64,000 nt of DNA from Tipula vernalis. Lineage: Eukaryota; Arthropoda; Insecta; Diptera; Tipulidae. The notes beneath the pieces were generated by a model. The model did not search any database. It had not been told where the DNA came from and was given only the letters and a program-made list of their open reading frames with translations. Of this stretch, positions 9,964 through 19,837 are shown piece by piece. The stretch lies in the NCBI GenBank assembly GCA_958295665.1, contig OY282560.1, positions 268,251,315-268,315,314 on the forward strand, given 5' to 3'. Each line of letters begins with the position of its first letter. Position 1 is the stretch's first letter. A program made the position numbers and the translations under genes.

Positions 9964-12900
9964 TAGACTGCTCTTTCACGTCTGTTCCAATCGCTTGCAG
10001 TAAGTCGGGGGAGTTGCTGATCCATCCTCTCATAAGGAATCCCGCATGTTGATGAATGGTTCTTACATGTAGAACCGTCTGAATTGCCTCGTCCATGCTT
10101 CGAAAACTGTCCAACCAATCATCGACGTAATGTCGATGCTGAATGGCTTCGACTGCTCTTGGATATTGCGATTTAAATTGTTCTGCATTTTGATCTATAA
10201 TAAACTGGGCGATTGATGGGGAGCAGGTTGCTCCAAAAGTCATGACCTTCATGATGTAGGTATCCGGTTTTCGTGGTGTATCTAAATCTCTCCATAAAAA
10301 TCTTTGGGAGTCGGTGTCCTTTGCCGTTACAAGGATTTGATGAAACATTTCCTTGATATCACCCGTAACAGCAATTCTTTCTTCTCGGAATTTGAATAAG
10401 ACACTTGGTAGTGGCGCAAGTTCGTCGGGCCCTTTCATCAGTTTGGAGTTTAATGAAACTCCATCGACTTTGGCTGCAGCGTCCCACACTAATCGCACTT
10501 TATTCGGCTTATTTGGGTTTTGCACTACAAATATTGGTAGATACCAAGATCTACTTTTCATGACCGTCTCGTCTGGTTCGAGTTTTCTGATATACCCCTT
10601 TTCCTTATAAGTCTGGATGAGGTGTTTGACTTTTGAACCTAGTTCTGGATTTTTCATAAGTTTAGACTCGAATGAGTCTAGTCGTCGTAACGCCATCGAT
10701 ATGCTATTTGGAAATTTTATTTCTTCAAACTTCCAGAGTAGTCCACTTTGATACCGATCACCTGTGTACTTGGTTGTTTTTTGCAATATTTCGCGAGAGC
10801 GCTTATTTTCCCATGGTTCAATCAATTTATTGTGTTCGATTCCGTAATTACCTAGTGTATAAAAACTGTTCACTAGCTCCTGTAGGTCGTCGTCGTAATC
10901 AACACTTTGCTTGATTTCATGGTTGTATAGTTCCACTTTATGGTTGGAATGTTTTCCGTGCACAGACCACCCTAATTTGGTCTTAGTAGCAATTGGTGAG
11001 TGTCGACCATTTTGTCGTACCTCAGTTGGTACGGTTAGCCATGCCTCGTCGGACCCTATCAAAATTGTTGGTTTAGCTTTTTTGTATTCCGCTATCGGCA
11101 ACTCCTTAATATAATCAGGCAATGATTCTATTGCTAGACTTTGGCATGGTAGTGCCAGTGACTTGGCTGTACGCCCCGATTCTAAAATAAACTGCTCGGC
11201 ATCTCCGTCTGCCCCGGATATTTTCGGTGAAACAGTCATTGAACCTTCCTCCATGGTTGTAATTTCTTTTGTCCATTGAAGGCATACGTCAACCTTTGGT
11301 CCTTGTAGGCCGAGGTATTCCGCAACCCATTCTTCCATTATTGTTCCATTGGCACCATCGTCCAAAAAAGCAAACGTTTTTAGTTTCTGGCCATTTAATC
11401 CGTACAGATTAACAGGTACGATTCGGTACAGAACTTCGCTATTTCCGTCCGGGTGTAGGCTAATTTTCATCACGGTTGACGATGCTTCATTATTAACCGT
11501 CGATATTTTTGGCTGATTTACGATCGTTTCAGTTCCATGCAATAGATGTTGATGTGCCCGATTACATTCGTCCACTCGACAACGTTGTTTATTGAAGCAG
11601 CGTCGAAAATTATGAGGCTGAATACACTTCCCGCACCAGCGATGGTTTCTAATTAATTCCCATCGCTTGGTGCAATTCATTGCTAGAAATTTAGCGCACT
11701 TTACCAGTGGGTGTTCCACCTGACATATTATACACATACTCTTGTCATTTGTCATCGTTTTGACTTGATGAGCCGCTATACCCATCGGTTTATTCCCCGA
11801 TTTGTTTACCGACTTCTTCTCATTAGGTATGAATTGTGGCAGGTCAATTTTTGACACTTTTACCGCCCCCTCAGTGATTTCGTTTAACCAACATGAAAAG
11901 TCTGATAGGTCGATGCTCCCCAGACGTTTACTGTGGTTACCCCATTCCATACCTAAATGGTACGGCAATTTATCGACGAGCTCCTCTATTAATGTTGGAT
12001 TATTCATGTATCCCTTTAGCTGAGATGCTTCCGCGAGTCCGCACAAATTATCTACTTCTGCGGCGAAATTAATTAGTGAGGCGTATTTGTCGGTTTTCAC
12101 TGGCTGTAAGTTACGTACTTGTTGTGTGAGCGCGCGAAGTACTACCTCTGGTCTTCCATAGTATGCGCGCAGTTTCTCTATAACACCAGGAACAGTTTCT
12201 GGTACGATTAATCGATTTCGCACGAGATCGTACGCCGGTGGTTTGAGGGCCCGCTGAAGGCGCATCAGATTATCCACATTGGAATATCCACATTGTTTGG
12301 TTGAGAACACATAGCTCGATATGAATTTTGGCCATTCCAACGGGTTGCCATTAAACGATGGCAACTCTTTCGATGAGAATGCCAGCCGTGATGCGACTTG
12401 CTCTGGTACGAGAGTCGTATTTGCTCTAGCTTTCGGTAGTTGGATATTCCAGCTAGACATTCCCCGGGGCCCAATTTCTTCTAAATTGGGCAATTGTTCT
12501 TCTAGTGGTATTGATCTGATAAATGGTTGTCGTGGTGTCAAACGACGCTCGAAATTGTTGTTGAAAACTGTCTCAAACACAAGCCCTTTGGCTGCATTTT
12601 CATCACTTCGTTGAATTTGTTGTACCTCTAACTCGTTAGCGCCGTTTGCGTTAATCTCCGGTTGCACCTCTTGTTGTGCATTGCTGGTTTGGTGGAATTG
12701 AATCCACTGGCAAGTTCTATTCATGATTTCATTCGATTTGACCGAACTGGCACAACGGGATGATCTAACTCCCTCACTTTCTTTCAAGTAATGAAGCTTT
12801 TGTTTTGCGAATTCTATTTCGCGATCTTCTCGTATACGCTCCAAATTTCGGATATTCTCCATTTGGTCCCATATTTGGTTTCGTACTCGTGTTGTGCATG

Positions 12901-13318
12901 TATTTCTATTGCTCTCACTCAAGCCTGAACGGGATTGTGTTATTTCTCGATGTTTTTCTGTGTTTTGAGGCCCGAGATTACTCGTTCTTATTGGGCTTTT
13001 TAATTCAACGTTTAGACTTCTACTATCGCCGTTATTGTTACTATTATCCGGTACCGTTATAGCCACTGTCCTTACAGGAGCTGACCGTAATGACATGGCG
13101 TGTTTAGTCTTCGTTATTTCTATTTGAGATTTAATTGCACATTTTTTATTTTTTAGCGTTTGAGCCGTTTTTTCACCTTGTTGTTCGACGGTCGATTGGA
13201 ATACTCGCGATACACTCAGCGGATCGACAAGCTTCTCCCAGACTTCATCGTTAACATTGTTTTTCGGTGGTTTCCCTAACGGTGTACGCGTCAGCTTCTT
13301 TGTTGAGCCAAACGACAT
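9902..13318 (-). CDS. BEL-1 gag, protease and reverse transcriptase
   Basis: One open frame of 1138 residues starting MSFGSTKKLTRTPLGK, about 65 bp inside the 5' LTR. Gag has a DUF1759-type region near residues 315-490 (LPSFNGNPLEWPKF) and Cys/His zinc motifs near 530-595 (CIICQVEHPLVKC, CGKCIQPHNFRRC). An aspartic protease follows near 650 (FAFLDDGANGT; the usual DSG reads DDG here). The reverse transcriptase covers about 890-1138 with VTGDIKEMFHQI and the catalytic HYVDDWLDSF near 1063. The frame ends early because of a frameshift around 9907 (after GDKVLGM), beyond which RT continues in the overlapping frame. It is a retroelement polyprotein, processed by its own protease. Confidence 0.92.
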   Translation of the reverse strand: MSFGSTKKLTRTPLGKPPKNNVNDEVWEKLVDPLSVSRVFQSTVEQQGEKTAQTLKNKKCAIKSQIEITKTKHAMSLRSAPVRTVAITVPDNSNNNGDSRSLNVELKSPIRTSNLGPQNTEKHREITQSRSGLSESNRNTCTTRVRNQIWDQMENIRNLERIREDREIEFAKQKLHYLKESEGVRSSRCASSVKSNEIMNRTCQWIQFHQTSNAQQEVQPEINANGANELEVQQIQRSDENAAKGLVFETVFNNNFERRLTPRQPFIRSIPLEEQLPNLEEIGPRGMSSWNIQLPKARANTTLVPEQVASRLAFSSKELPSFNGNPLEWPKFISSYVFSTKQCGYSNVDNLMRLQRALKPPAYDLVRNRLIVPETVPGVIEKLRAYYGRPEVVLRALTQQVRNLQPVKTDKYASLINFAAEVDNLCGLAEASQLKGYMNNPTLIEELVDKLPYHLGMEWGNHSKRLGSIDLSDFSCWLNEITEGAVKVSKIDLPQFIPNEKKSVNKSGNKPMGIAAHQVKTMTNDKSMCIICQVEHPLVKCAKFLAMNCTKRWELIRNHRWCGKCIQPHNFRRCFNKQRCRVDECNRAHQHLLHGTETIVNQPKISTVNNEASSTVMKISLHPDGNSEVLYRIVPVNLYGLNGQKLKTFAFLDDGANGTIMEEWVAEYLGLQGPKVDVCLQWTKEITTMEEGSMTVSPKISGADGDAEQFILESGRTAKSLALPCQSLAIESLPDYIKELPIAEYKKAKPTILIGSDEAWLTVPTEVRQNGRHSPIATKTKLGWSVHGKHSNHKVELYNHEIKQSVDYDDDLQELVNSFYTLGNYGIEHNKLIEPWENKRSREILQKTTKYTGDRYQSGLLWKFEEIKFPNSISMALRRLDSFESKLMKNPELGSKVKHLIQTYKEKGYIRKLEPDETVMKSRSWYLPIFVVQNPNKPNKVRLVWDAAAKVDGVSLNSKLMKGPDELAPLPSVLFKFREERIAVTGDIKEMFHQILVTAKDTDSQRFLWRDLDTPRKPDTYIMKVMTFGATCSPSIAQFIIDQNAEQFKSQYPRAVEAIQHRHYVDDWLDSFRSMDEAIQTVLHVRTIHQHAGFLMRGWISNSPDLLQAIGTDVKEQSNEIRHKGTIGDKVLGMWVGS

Positions 13319-13383
13319 GTTTTTTATCGTGCACTTTAAACTCTTTATTGTTCAATAAAAAACAATAAAATTTGTTTTAGTAA

Positions 13384-13679
13384 TATTGGAATTTAAACTA
13401 AATGGTTTTAGTACTTTTTTGTTTGTGTTCTTTATTTGTACAAATTCATATGTGTACATTTAATTAGTTGAACTAAAACAAATTTTAGTTTTATTTCCTA
13501 ACGGTATTTTCTTTTTTATCATATTTATTTGAATTCCCTAAACGAACATAAAAGTTCAAGATAGTCTCTCGATCTGAACGAACAAAATTATCCTAAGGCC
13601 TCTAGATTTTTTCTTTATTTTCATTTCTTTTTCGGAGCCTAAGAGACTATTTTTATTTTAGATTGCTGCGTTATTAACA
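13384..13679 (-). repeat. BEL-1 5' LTR
   Basis: About 296 bp and the partner of 7214-7516. For this minus-strand element it is the upstream LTR, so promoter and primer-binding functions lie here. The bases just inside it (minus strand TTACTAAAACAAATTT) do not show a primer-binding site that I can match to a tRNA. The flanking ATACC at 13680-13684 is the target-site duplication. Confidence 0.95.
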
Positions 13680-13684
13680 ATACC

Positions 13685-13991
13685 AGTGCAAGGTGGCAGA
13701 GCTGATAATGATTCTAAAGCCTAACAAACCGCCAAACATCATACATGCCGATTTCCCTACTTCCTACAATTTCAAAATATTTTGAAAAGCTACTACTGAA
13801 TCGCTTAAAATAAGTAATATAAATAAGAAAACTCATCCTTCCTCATCAATTTGGAATTATAGAGAAACATTCTACGATAGATGAAGTACACAGAATCACA
13901 GAAATAATTGAAGATGCTCTGAAAATTAAAAAAATATGCTGGAATATAAACTAGACAGAGATCTACCGAAGCGGTTTTCCCTGATACTAGC
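13685..13991 (+). pseudogene. LINE-B reverse transcriptase fragment between two BEL elements
   Basis: Starting directly after the BEL-1 target duplication, the forward frame reads QCKVAELIMILKPNKPPN, then FKIF..KATTESLK, LPHQFGIIEKHSTIDEVHRI and a trailing YKLDRDLPKRFSLIL. These match LINE-C (IAEVIMIPKPEKPPH, HQFGF, STIDQVHRI, NLLPMQFAKIL) and continue the fragment that ended at 7213. The AFDRVW catalytic segment is lost to a deletion after ALKIKKICW. The fragment ends where the BEL-2 LTR begins at 13992. Confidence 0.8.
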
Positions 13992-14269
13992 TGTTCGCGA
14001 TTACCAGAACATATTAATAACAAAATAAATTCGACCAACAGAACACATGAATAAAAATAATAAATTCGATTAACTCTTTTTGTTTTATACAAAATCACAA
14101 ATCACTAATACGAGTTTTCTACATATAATGGCAGATACGCCATACACGATTCAACTTGTAAGCAATAACAACGACAAACTTAAAACTTTCCGTCTATAGA
14201 TATAGAAAACCCGAACTTATAATTCCGAAAGTTATGTTCGACTTTTTGGTACATTCCAAAATTTTAACA
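13992..14269 (-). repeat. BEL-2 3' LTR
   Basis: About 278 bp. On the plus strand it begins TGTTCGCGATTACC and ends TTTTAACA, so TG...CA at both ends. It matches 18197-18468 with scattered substitutions and short indels. Confidence 0.85.
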
Positions 14270-14341
14270 GAATGGTGTTTAATACGAGTGACACACGACC
14301 GTGCAAAACATTGTGATGTATTTCCTTGATAATTATGTGAT

Positions 14342-14674
14342 TCAACGGATGCCCGCGAGGTAGTATGATTGAATGTTGGGAATTATATTTGAAATGCGAA
14401 TTTTTTTGCGACCACCTACTCTGAGTACACCGTCTGTACCGAGATAACTGTCTAACGAATTTAGTTTCGAACTAGGTGGAAGATTTTTATTTTGGCATAG
14501 CTTTGTTAATTCATCATGGAATTTAGTATGTTGAACCGCAAGAAAAATTATTTTTTCTGCATGAGTTAACTCCTTACTTTGCAAAGATCCGCGCACAACA
14601 CGTTTTTCCCCATCCGATAAGCGACAAAATCGTAATACGTACACCATGGAACGTTTCAGTTTCATGATGAACAT
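14342..14674 (-). pseudogene. BEL-2 integrase N-terminal fragment
   Basis: A 110-residue minus-strand frame with the segment that precedes the integrase zinc domain in BEL/Pao polyproteins: LTHAEKIIFLAVQHTKFHDEL and SLDSYLGTDGVLRVGGR. BEL-1 has the equivalent ENGVLRVRGR and BEL-3 DTNGVLRLGGR. It stops soon after that motif and the H2C2 and DDE core are absent, so about 350 codons have been deleted between here and the 3' LTR. Confidence 0.82.
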
Positions 14675-14711
14675 GAATTAATTAGTTTCTCAGTTACGCA
14701 TTGGTGTGAAG

Positions 14712-14912
14712 TTAAGTTGGTACATAATAAGCGCCGCACAATTCCAATCTCGGCAAGCATACCTGCTTTATTGGTGCTACCTTGCCCGTAGAGCTGATTA
14801 ATTGGGTACTGATTCTGCCATCCTTATCGATTTCCCTTGTGTATATCACCGACCCAAATGCCTCCGTGTAATTCTGCGGGAATAAACTGATGGTAACATC
14901 TTTGAATTTCAA
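14712..14912 (-). pseudogene. BEL-2 RNase H fragment
   Basis: A short frame containing YTEAFGSVIYTREID and KQVCLPRLELCGA, the latter being the glutamate-bearing RNase H motif of BEL/Pao elements (compare RLELMAAV in BEL-1). The region downstream that would hold TDSK is missing, and the join to the integrase fragment at 14674 marks a deletion. Confidence 0.75.
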
Positions 14913-15119
14913 TTTTATTTAAATGTGTGAGTTCGTGATAGGCTGATTGAAACTCTTCATTGATTTCATGTGTCAAGGGCGTGTCCCAATCTTAGTGTGC
15001 AACCCAAAGCTTCTGAATAATATGCTTAAAAATCATTACCGTTGGCGCGAGCCAACCGAGCGGATCGTATAGCTTTGAAATTTCGGATAAAATCTTTCGT
15101 TTCGTCTATACATTAACCC

Positions 15120-15972
15120 TTAATAACTGCATCTGAAAGTAGAATGTATCTTTGGATGAATTGCATATAATGCCAATGGTTCTTGCGGCTTCGTTCTCTT
15201 CCAAGAGTTTATATTTAGTTGTTGTTTCATCTTGTTGGAAAGATTGTAAAATCCTCGTTGAGTTTGATCTCCATTTGCGTAGGCGAAATTTACGATTTCA
15301 GTTTTTAGATTTAGGGCAGCTTCTTCTGAATCGACGTTTGAAAGTAGATCGTCGATATAAATGTCGTTCAAAATTGCATTTGACGCCTTCAGGAATTTGA
15401 TTTTACTGTCAACAGCTATTTGGTGCAGAGATAACACAGCTAAAAACAGTTAACAATTAACTCCATAAGTTATAGTTAGTAATTTATAAATTTCGATAGC
15501 TTTCTTTGAATCATCCCGAAATATTATTAATTGATAATTACAATCTGTGTCGCTAACCCTTATCTGTCGGTACATCTTTTCAATGTCGGCTACAAATACA
15601 ATTCGATGCATTCGAAAGCGTAACAAGATTGTATATAACTATCTTTGGATTTTTGGACCAACATGAAGTATGTCATTTAAAGATAAGGAGTTCGAGGTTT
15701 CACATGACGCGTCGAATAATATACGCATTTTTGTAGTACTGCTTATTTCCTTGTGACGTGTGAAGTTGTGACCATTCGACTTTCTTCATGTGATTTAGGT
15801 TGAGACGACATTTCGCGTTTACGTATGAATTTCCCAATATTGGTCGAGGGGAAATAAATGGTAATCTTACTTGGAATCGATTATCAATCGTTTGTGTTGT
15901 TGTTGCAGCGTATAAGGTTTCACAATGATGTTTGTTTGCGTTTGTATCAATCGCCGTTGGAAGTTCTTCCAC
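15120..15972 (-). pseudogene. BEL-2 reverse transcriptase, broken
   Basis: Three minus-strand frames together cover most of the reverse transcriptase. 15700-15972 has the N-terminal part (CETLYAATTTQTIDNRFQVRLPF). The middle (15440-15690) reads FVADIEKMYRQIRV, holding the first catalytic aspartate, and YKLLTITYGVN. 15120-15437 has DIYIDDLLSNVDSEEAA with the IDD catalytic pair. Frame changes separate the pieces. The downstream connection domain around 15000-15100 is recognisable only as traces. Non-functional. Confidence 0.82.
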
Positions 15973-16156
15973 TTCCCAGAAACGTTTAAGTAACTCATTT
16001 AGGCCATCTTGCTACACTTCTACTGTGGTGATCATCAGTATCGTCCTTCGCTGCACTTAAATTTATGATCCCATGTTACCTGCCACTAGCCACCCAAAAT
16101 GTGATTGACACAATGTTGGTAATCCGGGAATATTTATCCGTTGACTTCCCACAACC

Positions 16157-16560
16157 TCAAAAATGTTCCGGTCCAATCAGGATATCGACTGGGCGTGCTT
16201 CATTATAAGTGGGATCAGCAAGTTTGTATTTCTTTAATTGGATGAATCCTTTCACGCGAAAAGTAGTCTCAGGTATTTTTGTTGAAATGGACTTTATAAT
16301 CTGAGACGTTAAAATGATGGAATAATTTGGATCGCATCTTGATTGAATGACCAATGTTGTGCTTCCTTTAGTATTGCCAACATATGCTGACGCTAAACCG
16401 ACAACTCTAATGTCGGACTTGGTTCTGTCCAGTCCAAGGCGTTTGACTAGAGCCTTAGTAACAAAGGCACAGTGGGAGCCTGAGTCGAGAAGTACTCGTG
16501 CTTTGACATATTCGCCACTCCGTGTTTTGACGTAGACTATAGCAGTGGATAATATTATGC
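16157..16560 (-). pseudogene. BEL-2 protease region
   Basis: The minus strand reads ARVLLDSGSHCAFVTKALV at about 16440-16500, the DSGS aspartic-protease active-site motif with the downstream segment RLGLDRTKSDIRVVGL, then LVIQSRCDPNYSIILTSQII and DILIGPEHF near 16160. The last matches the ILIG(S/P) motif that ends the protease region in BEL-1. A frame change at about 16350 divides it. Confidence 0.8.
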
Positions 16561-16570
16561 ACGTGGTCGC

Positions 16571-17566
16571 CTAAAATTGGTGAGGGGCATCATTTGACAA
16601 TAAATAATTTTGTGTTGACCGCGCTTCAGATGAAGGAATAAAATTGTCCGTAACTCCCTTTGACGAAAACGATTCAATTAGACTGCTACTTGACTGTATG
16701 TTACTTGTTGATTGCAGATTACTAGCTGATTGTAAATCACTAGTTGGTTGATTGTTTAAGATTGCTGGTTGTGAGTTTGTGTGCACTACTAGTACGGCTG
16801 GATTCGAGTCAATAAATACGGAGTTGGTGACGATTTGTGAAGTGTGTAACAACGAATGATGCCTTCTTCGACAAATTAAACACGAAGTTGACAAACGAAC
16901 ACGAAGATGCAAATTACTTACAGAATCTCGTGCCCACAGTTGTTTCGTTTCCGTATCGAACTTCTGTAGCAGTATATGTATGAGCCAGGGATCTCGTGAC
17001 TCTTCCTGTGTACCGAGGCTTCGTAAGGCGCGAATTGTTTTATCTGACTGGTCGTAGAGCCGACGCAGCTCTCGATGATTTGCATTTTTACACGACCGTT
17101 GATCTAAGAATGACTGAATCAATGTAGATATAATTGGTTTCGGTTTGTCGTAACATTCTTCTAGTTTGTGCCATGCTTCCTCGTAATTTTGATCGGTGGT
17201 CGTTATACGTCTTAATAACGCAGCAGCTTCCCCACGAAGTAAACTCTTCAACTGTTGTAACTTCTGTGAGTTTTTCAAATTTGGATGGTCGTGAACAGCA
17301 TTAACGTAAAGGTTTCTAAAAGAGAAATACATCTTATAATCACCGCTGAATGATTCGTAGAACGTCTTTTGCTGCGTTACGAAGTTCTCCAGCGTCTCGT
17401 TGAGTTCCTCGCCAGTCTGCCTAGTTGTCATTTTTATTCCCGTGCATTTGACCAAAGCATCTTCCAACCGTGCTCGAGCTTCGTAATATTGTTCTGTGAC
17501 TATTGTCGTCAGTGATTCATAGTTCGCATACCCCTTCGAGCGATAATTCAATGTGATTGAACTCAT
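16571..17566 (-). CDS. BEL-2 gag
   Basis: An open frame of 331 residues starting MSSITLNYRSKGYANYESL. The middle has the DUF1759-type region of BEL/Pao gag (YFSFRNLYVNAVHDHPNL, SLLRGEAAALLRRI, YEEAWHKLEECYDKPKPI). A single zinc-like remnant, CLICRRRHHSLLH, lies near residue 237. The C-terminal 80 residues are Ser/Asn/Gln-rich and repetitive (SDLQSASNLQSTSNIQSSS). It ends just before the protease region. Gag would form the particle and bind element RNA. The frame is intact but the element around it is not. Confidence 0.85.
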   Translation of the reverse strand: MSSITLNYRSKGYANYESLTTIVTEQYYEARARLEDALVKCTGIKMTTRQTGEELNETLENFVTQQKTFYESFSGDYKMYFSFRNLYVNAVHDHPNLKNSQKLQQLKSLLRGEAAALLRRITTTDQNYEEAWHKLEECYDKPKPIISTLIQSFLDQRSCKNANHRELRRLYDQSDKTIRALRSLGTQEESRDPWLIHILLQKFDTETKQLWARDSVSNLHLRVRLSTSCLICRRRHHSLLHTSQIVTNSVFIDSNPAVLVVHTNSQPAILNNQPTSDLQSASNLQSTSNIQSSSSLIESFSSKGVTDNFIPSSEARSTQNYLLSNDAPHQF

Positions 17567-18196
17567 TCAGCATTCTCTGTAATTTCATCATATTGAATTT
17601 ACTGTCCCTTAGTTCAAATAAACAATTCAGCGATTCAGAATAAACACGTGTAAATTAATTAAAACGGACCAAAAATGGCTGCTTAGCTGATTATTTAGCA
17701 ATATGGCGCACTATTTCAACCGCGTAGTTTCGATTCTGTTTACGGACGAAAAAACTGGATACTGAATAAATATAAGAAAAAATCCGTGAATTAACTACCC
17801 ATTTAATATATATAATTCAGCGTTTCACATGTACATACTCGTACGTGTACTATGTTACAAAAACCCCGAATGGTTACATAGCTGAATGTTTGTATATGAG
17901 TAGTGTTTAAATGTACAATTAAGATTCGACGTACCCGCAAAATTAACAAATTACTATGAACAACGTATGATGGTATCACCCACGAATAACTACCCGTTTA
18001 ATTAGTTAAATAATTCAGCGTATCAAAGTTAATTAACAATAAAAACACAAGGCTACTTAGCTGAATGTATGAGTAGTGTTGATCGTTGAACATGCGTCCT
18101 TTTGTCCCCTCTCTATAAGTAACTGGAAGCTTCTAGTTGTATTTAATTTTTCTAAATACAAGTGATTCCCAATCCCAGGTTTCGGCACCAAAAATA
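17567..18196 (-). repeat. BEL-2 leader with three degenerate ~190-bp repeats
   Basis: The 630 bp between the 5' LTR and gag contain no reading frame. Landmark words recur at a similar spacing: AATTCAGCG near 17618, 17814 and 18013; TAGCTGA near 17684, 17879 and 18059; TAACTACCC near 17794 and 17986; ATGAGTAGTGTT near 17898 and 18068. This is a tandem array of about three diverged units of roughly 180-195 bp in the untranslated leader. Confidence 0.65.
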
Positions 18197-18468
18197 TGTT
18201 CGCGATTACTAGAACATATGAAAAACAAAATAAATTCGACCAACAGAACACATGAATAAAAATAATAAATTCGATTAACTCTTTTTATTTTATACAAAAT
18301 CACAAATCACTAATACGAGTTTTCTACATATAATGGCAGATACGTCATACCGTTTCAACTTGTAAGCAATAACAATGACAAACTTAAAACTTTCCGTCTA
18401 TTTGTATAGAAAACATGAACTTACAATTCCGAAAGTTATGTTCGACTTTTTGCTACATTCTAATTAAC
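18197..18468 (-). repeat. BEL-2 5' LTR
   Basis: The partner of 13992-14269, starting TGTTCGCGATTACT on the plus strand. The match fades after GCTACATTC near 18460, so the right end is approximate. Confidence 0.8.
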
Positions 18469-19066
18469 GCCGTAGGCGCATCGATTAAAATTTTCGGAAT
18501 GGCATCACAAATTAAATACAGGGATTCACCTATAATTGACGTTTGTAACGTCAGGTACAATTTGTGTATAACATTAAACACGGAAAATTTTCAGATACGT
18601 GATTTAGAATTTACAAACATATTTTGTTAAACTAGTAATTAATTTTTAGATCATTTAAATATAATAGTTAGATAAACAAAAATTTCCCGAATAAAACAGG
18701 AATGTATTCCTTATTACAAATTTGGAATTCCTTTAAAGTTAAGTATATAAACAAGATGCTTTAAATATTGTGTAATGACAATTATATAATACAAACTAAT
18801 TTATTTCAGAGGCTGTTGATTGATGTACAGAAGATGTCCAAAACCATGGCTGATGATATTATATGCCCCACAGGTTTTTATTTTAGGTTTATGTTTATGA
18901 ACATTTTCCCTTTTATTTTAAATTTATTTACAGCGTATGACTTATAAACAGACAAGTACTTTTGCTTCCGACATAGCTGATCGGCACTTTCGTGCAAAAC
19001 ATGAAGAGGAATACTCCGAACTAAAGAAAATATCTGAAGTGTTCTGTGTCCAATATTCTACATACT
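18469..19066. other. Unassigned segment with exon-like pieces
   Basis: AT-rich sequence between BEL-2 and the resumed LINE-B. Two short GC-richer islands look like exons: 18820-18872, preceded by TTATTTCAG and followed by a GT, and 18935-19040, preceded by TTTACAG. The second reads FASDIADRHFRAKHEEEYSE, which recalls the His-His half of a BED or C2H2 finger as in hAT transposase-derived proteins, but its cysteine half is not visible. No continuous frame joins the islands. Could be a captured gene fragment or chance. Confidence 0.3.
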
Positions 19067-19692
19067 ATATACGCGAGACGTACCAACCTCAAAAGGAACA
19101 ACTATTATAACATTTGCGGATAATACTACAACCTTGGAAATTGGAGACAATATAGGGGAGACAACCACTAAATTACAAACCACCGCTAATTCATTGAGTA
19201 ATTGGACGAAGAAATGCTTCAACGCAACAAAACTAAATCTGTGCATATAAATTTTACCAACAAAAATTGTTAATTAGTTACCTGTTCGACTGAATTCGCA
19301 ACCAATTCTACATGGAAACATGGCAAAATACTTAGGAATGACTCTTGATGCTAAATTCAAATGGAAAGATAACACGCTCAAACCAAATAAGAGTTAAACA
19401 TCAAATATAGCAAAATGTATTGGTTCATATTAAGGAACTCTGAGCTAACATTACATAGTAAACTGCTCTTATGTATATCGACAGATATTGAAACCTGTTC
19501 GGGCGTATGGTAAGCACCTATGGGCTGTACCAAGAAGATTAACGTAAAAGTAATTCAAACCTTTCAAAATTAAGTCTTGCGTAGTATGGTCAACGCACCA
19601 TGGTACATAAGGAATGATAAACTTCATAAGGATCTAAACATAGAATTCGTCAGTGTAGTAATTAAGAAATATGCGAGAAAACAAGTACAGTG
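19067..19692 (+). pseudogene. LINE-B reverse transcriptase C-terminal fragment
   Basis: Forward frames read DVPTSKGTTIITFADNTTTL (the YADD motif appears as FADN, so the second catalytic Asp is lost), MAKYLGMTLDAKFKWKDN and ILKPVRAYGKHLW, then LHKDLNIEFVSVVIKKYARK. They follow LINE-C (FADDTANL, KYLGMTLDAKLRWK, ILKPIWTYGIQLWG, LHRDL) with several stops. The fragment breaks at ARKQVQ where the tail of minus-strand LINE-E begins. Confidence 0.82.
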
Positions 19693-19837
19693 CCTTACGT
19701 TAGGTTAGGTTAGGTTGGAGTGGCTGCTTAGGTACACTTAGACCAGTGACGGTCCATTGTGATACCACAGAATATATCCCCTTTACCCCTATTGGAACCA
19801 TTTCGAGCTACTTATGTAGTGCAAAACGTCCCGCACT

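Larger units (their letters stand above)
7214..13679 (-). mobile_element. BEL-1: nearly intact BEL/Pao LTR retrotransposon
   Basis: Two LTRs (7214-7516 and 13384-13679) flank an internal region coding, on the minus strand, for gag, protease, reverse transcriptase, RNase H and integrase in the BEL/Pao order. A 5-bp target-site duplication ATACC is visible at 7209-7213 and 13680-13684. The element sits inside LINE-B: the LINE frame FKLKYVPY on the left continues as CKVAELIMI on the right. A purine-rich GGTGGGAG directly precedes the 3' LTR and can serve as polypurine tract. I see only two coding lesions, one frameshift near 9907 and one TAG at 8863-8865, so the insertion is fairly young. Confidence 0.95.
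13992..18468 (-). mobile_element. BEL-2: internally deleted BEL/Pao element
   Basis: Two similar LTRs (13992-14269 and about 18197-18468) flank minus-strand remnants of gag, protease, reverse transcriptase, RNase H and the first part of integrase. Most of integrase and the end of RNase H are gone, and frames are broken, so it is a deletion derivative. It lies inside LINE-B, whose RT resumes at about 19067. I could not see a clean target-site duplication; the right border is also less certain because flanking sequence to 19066 is not LINE-B. LTR divergence is higher than in BEL-1. Confidence 0.85.

Noticed and set aside
10353..12614. Plus-strand frames across the BEL-1 gag-pol region
   Set aside because: Antisense shadows of the well-supported 1138-residue minus-strand frame.
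19699..19718. TTAGG units as a true telomere or interstitial telomeric array
   Set aside because: Only three exact units, located exactly at a LINE 3' end; more likely part of that element's tail.
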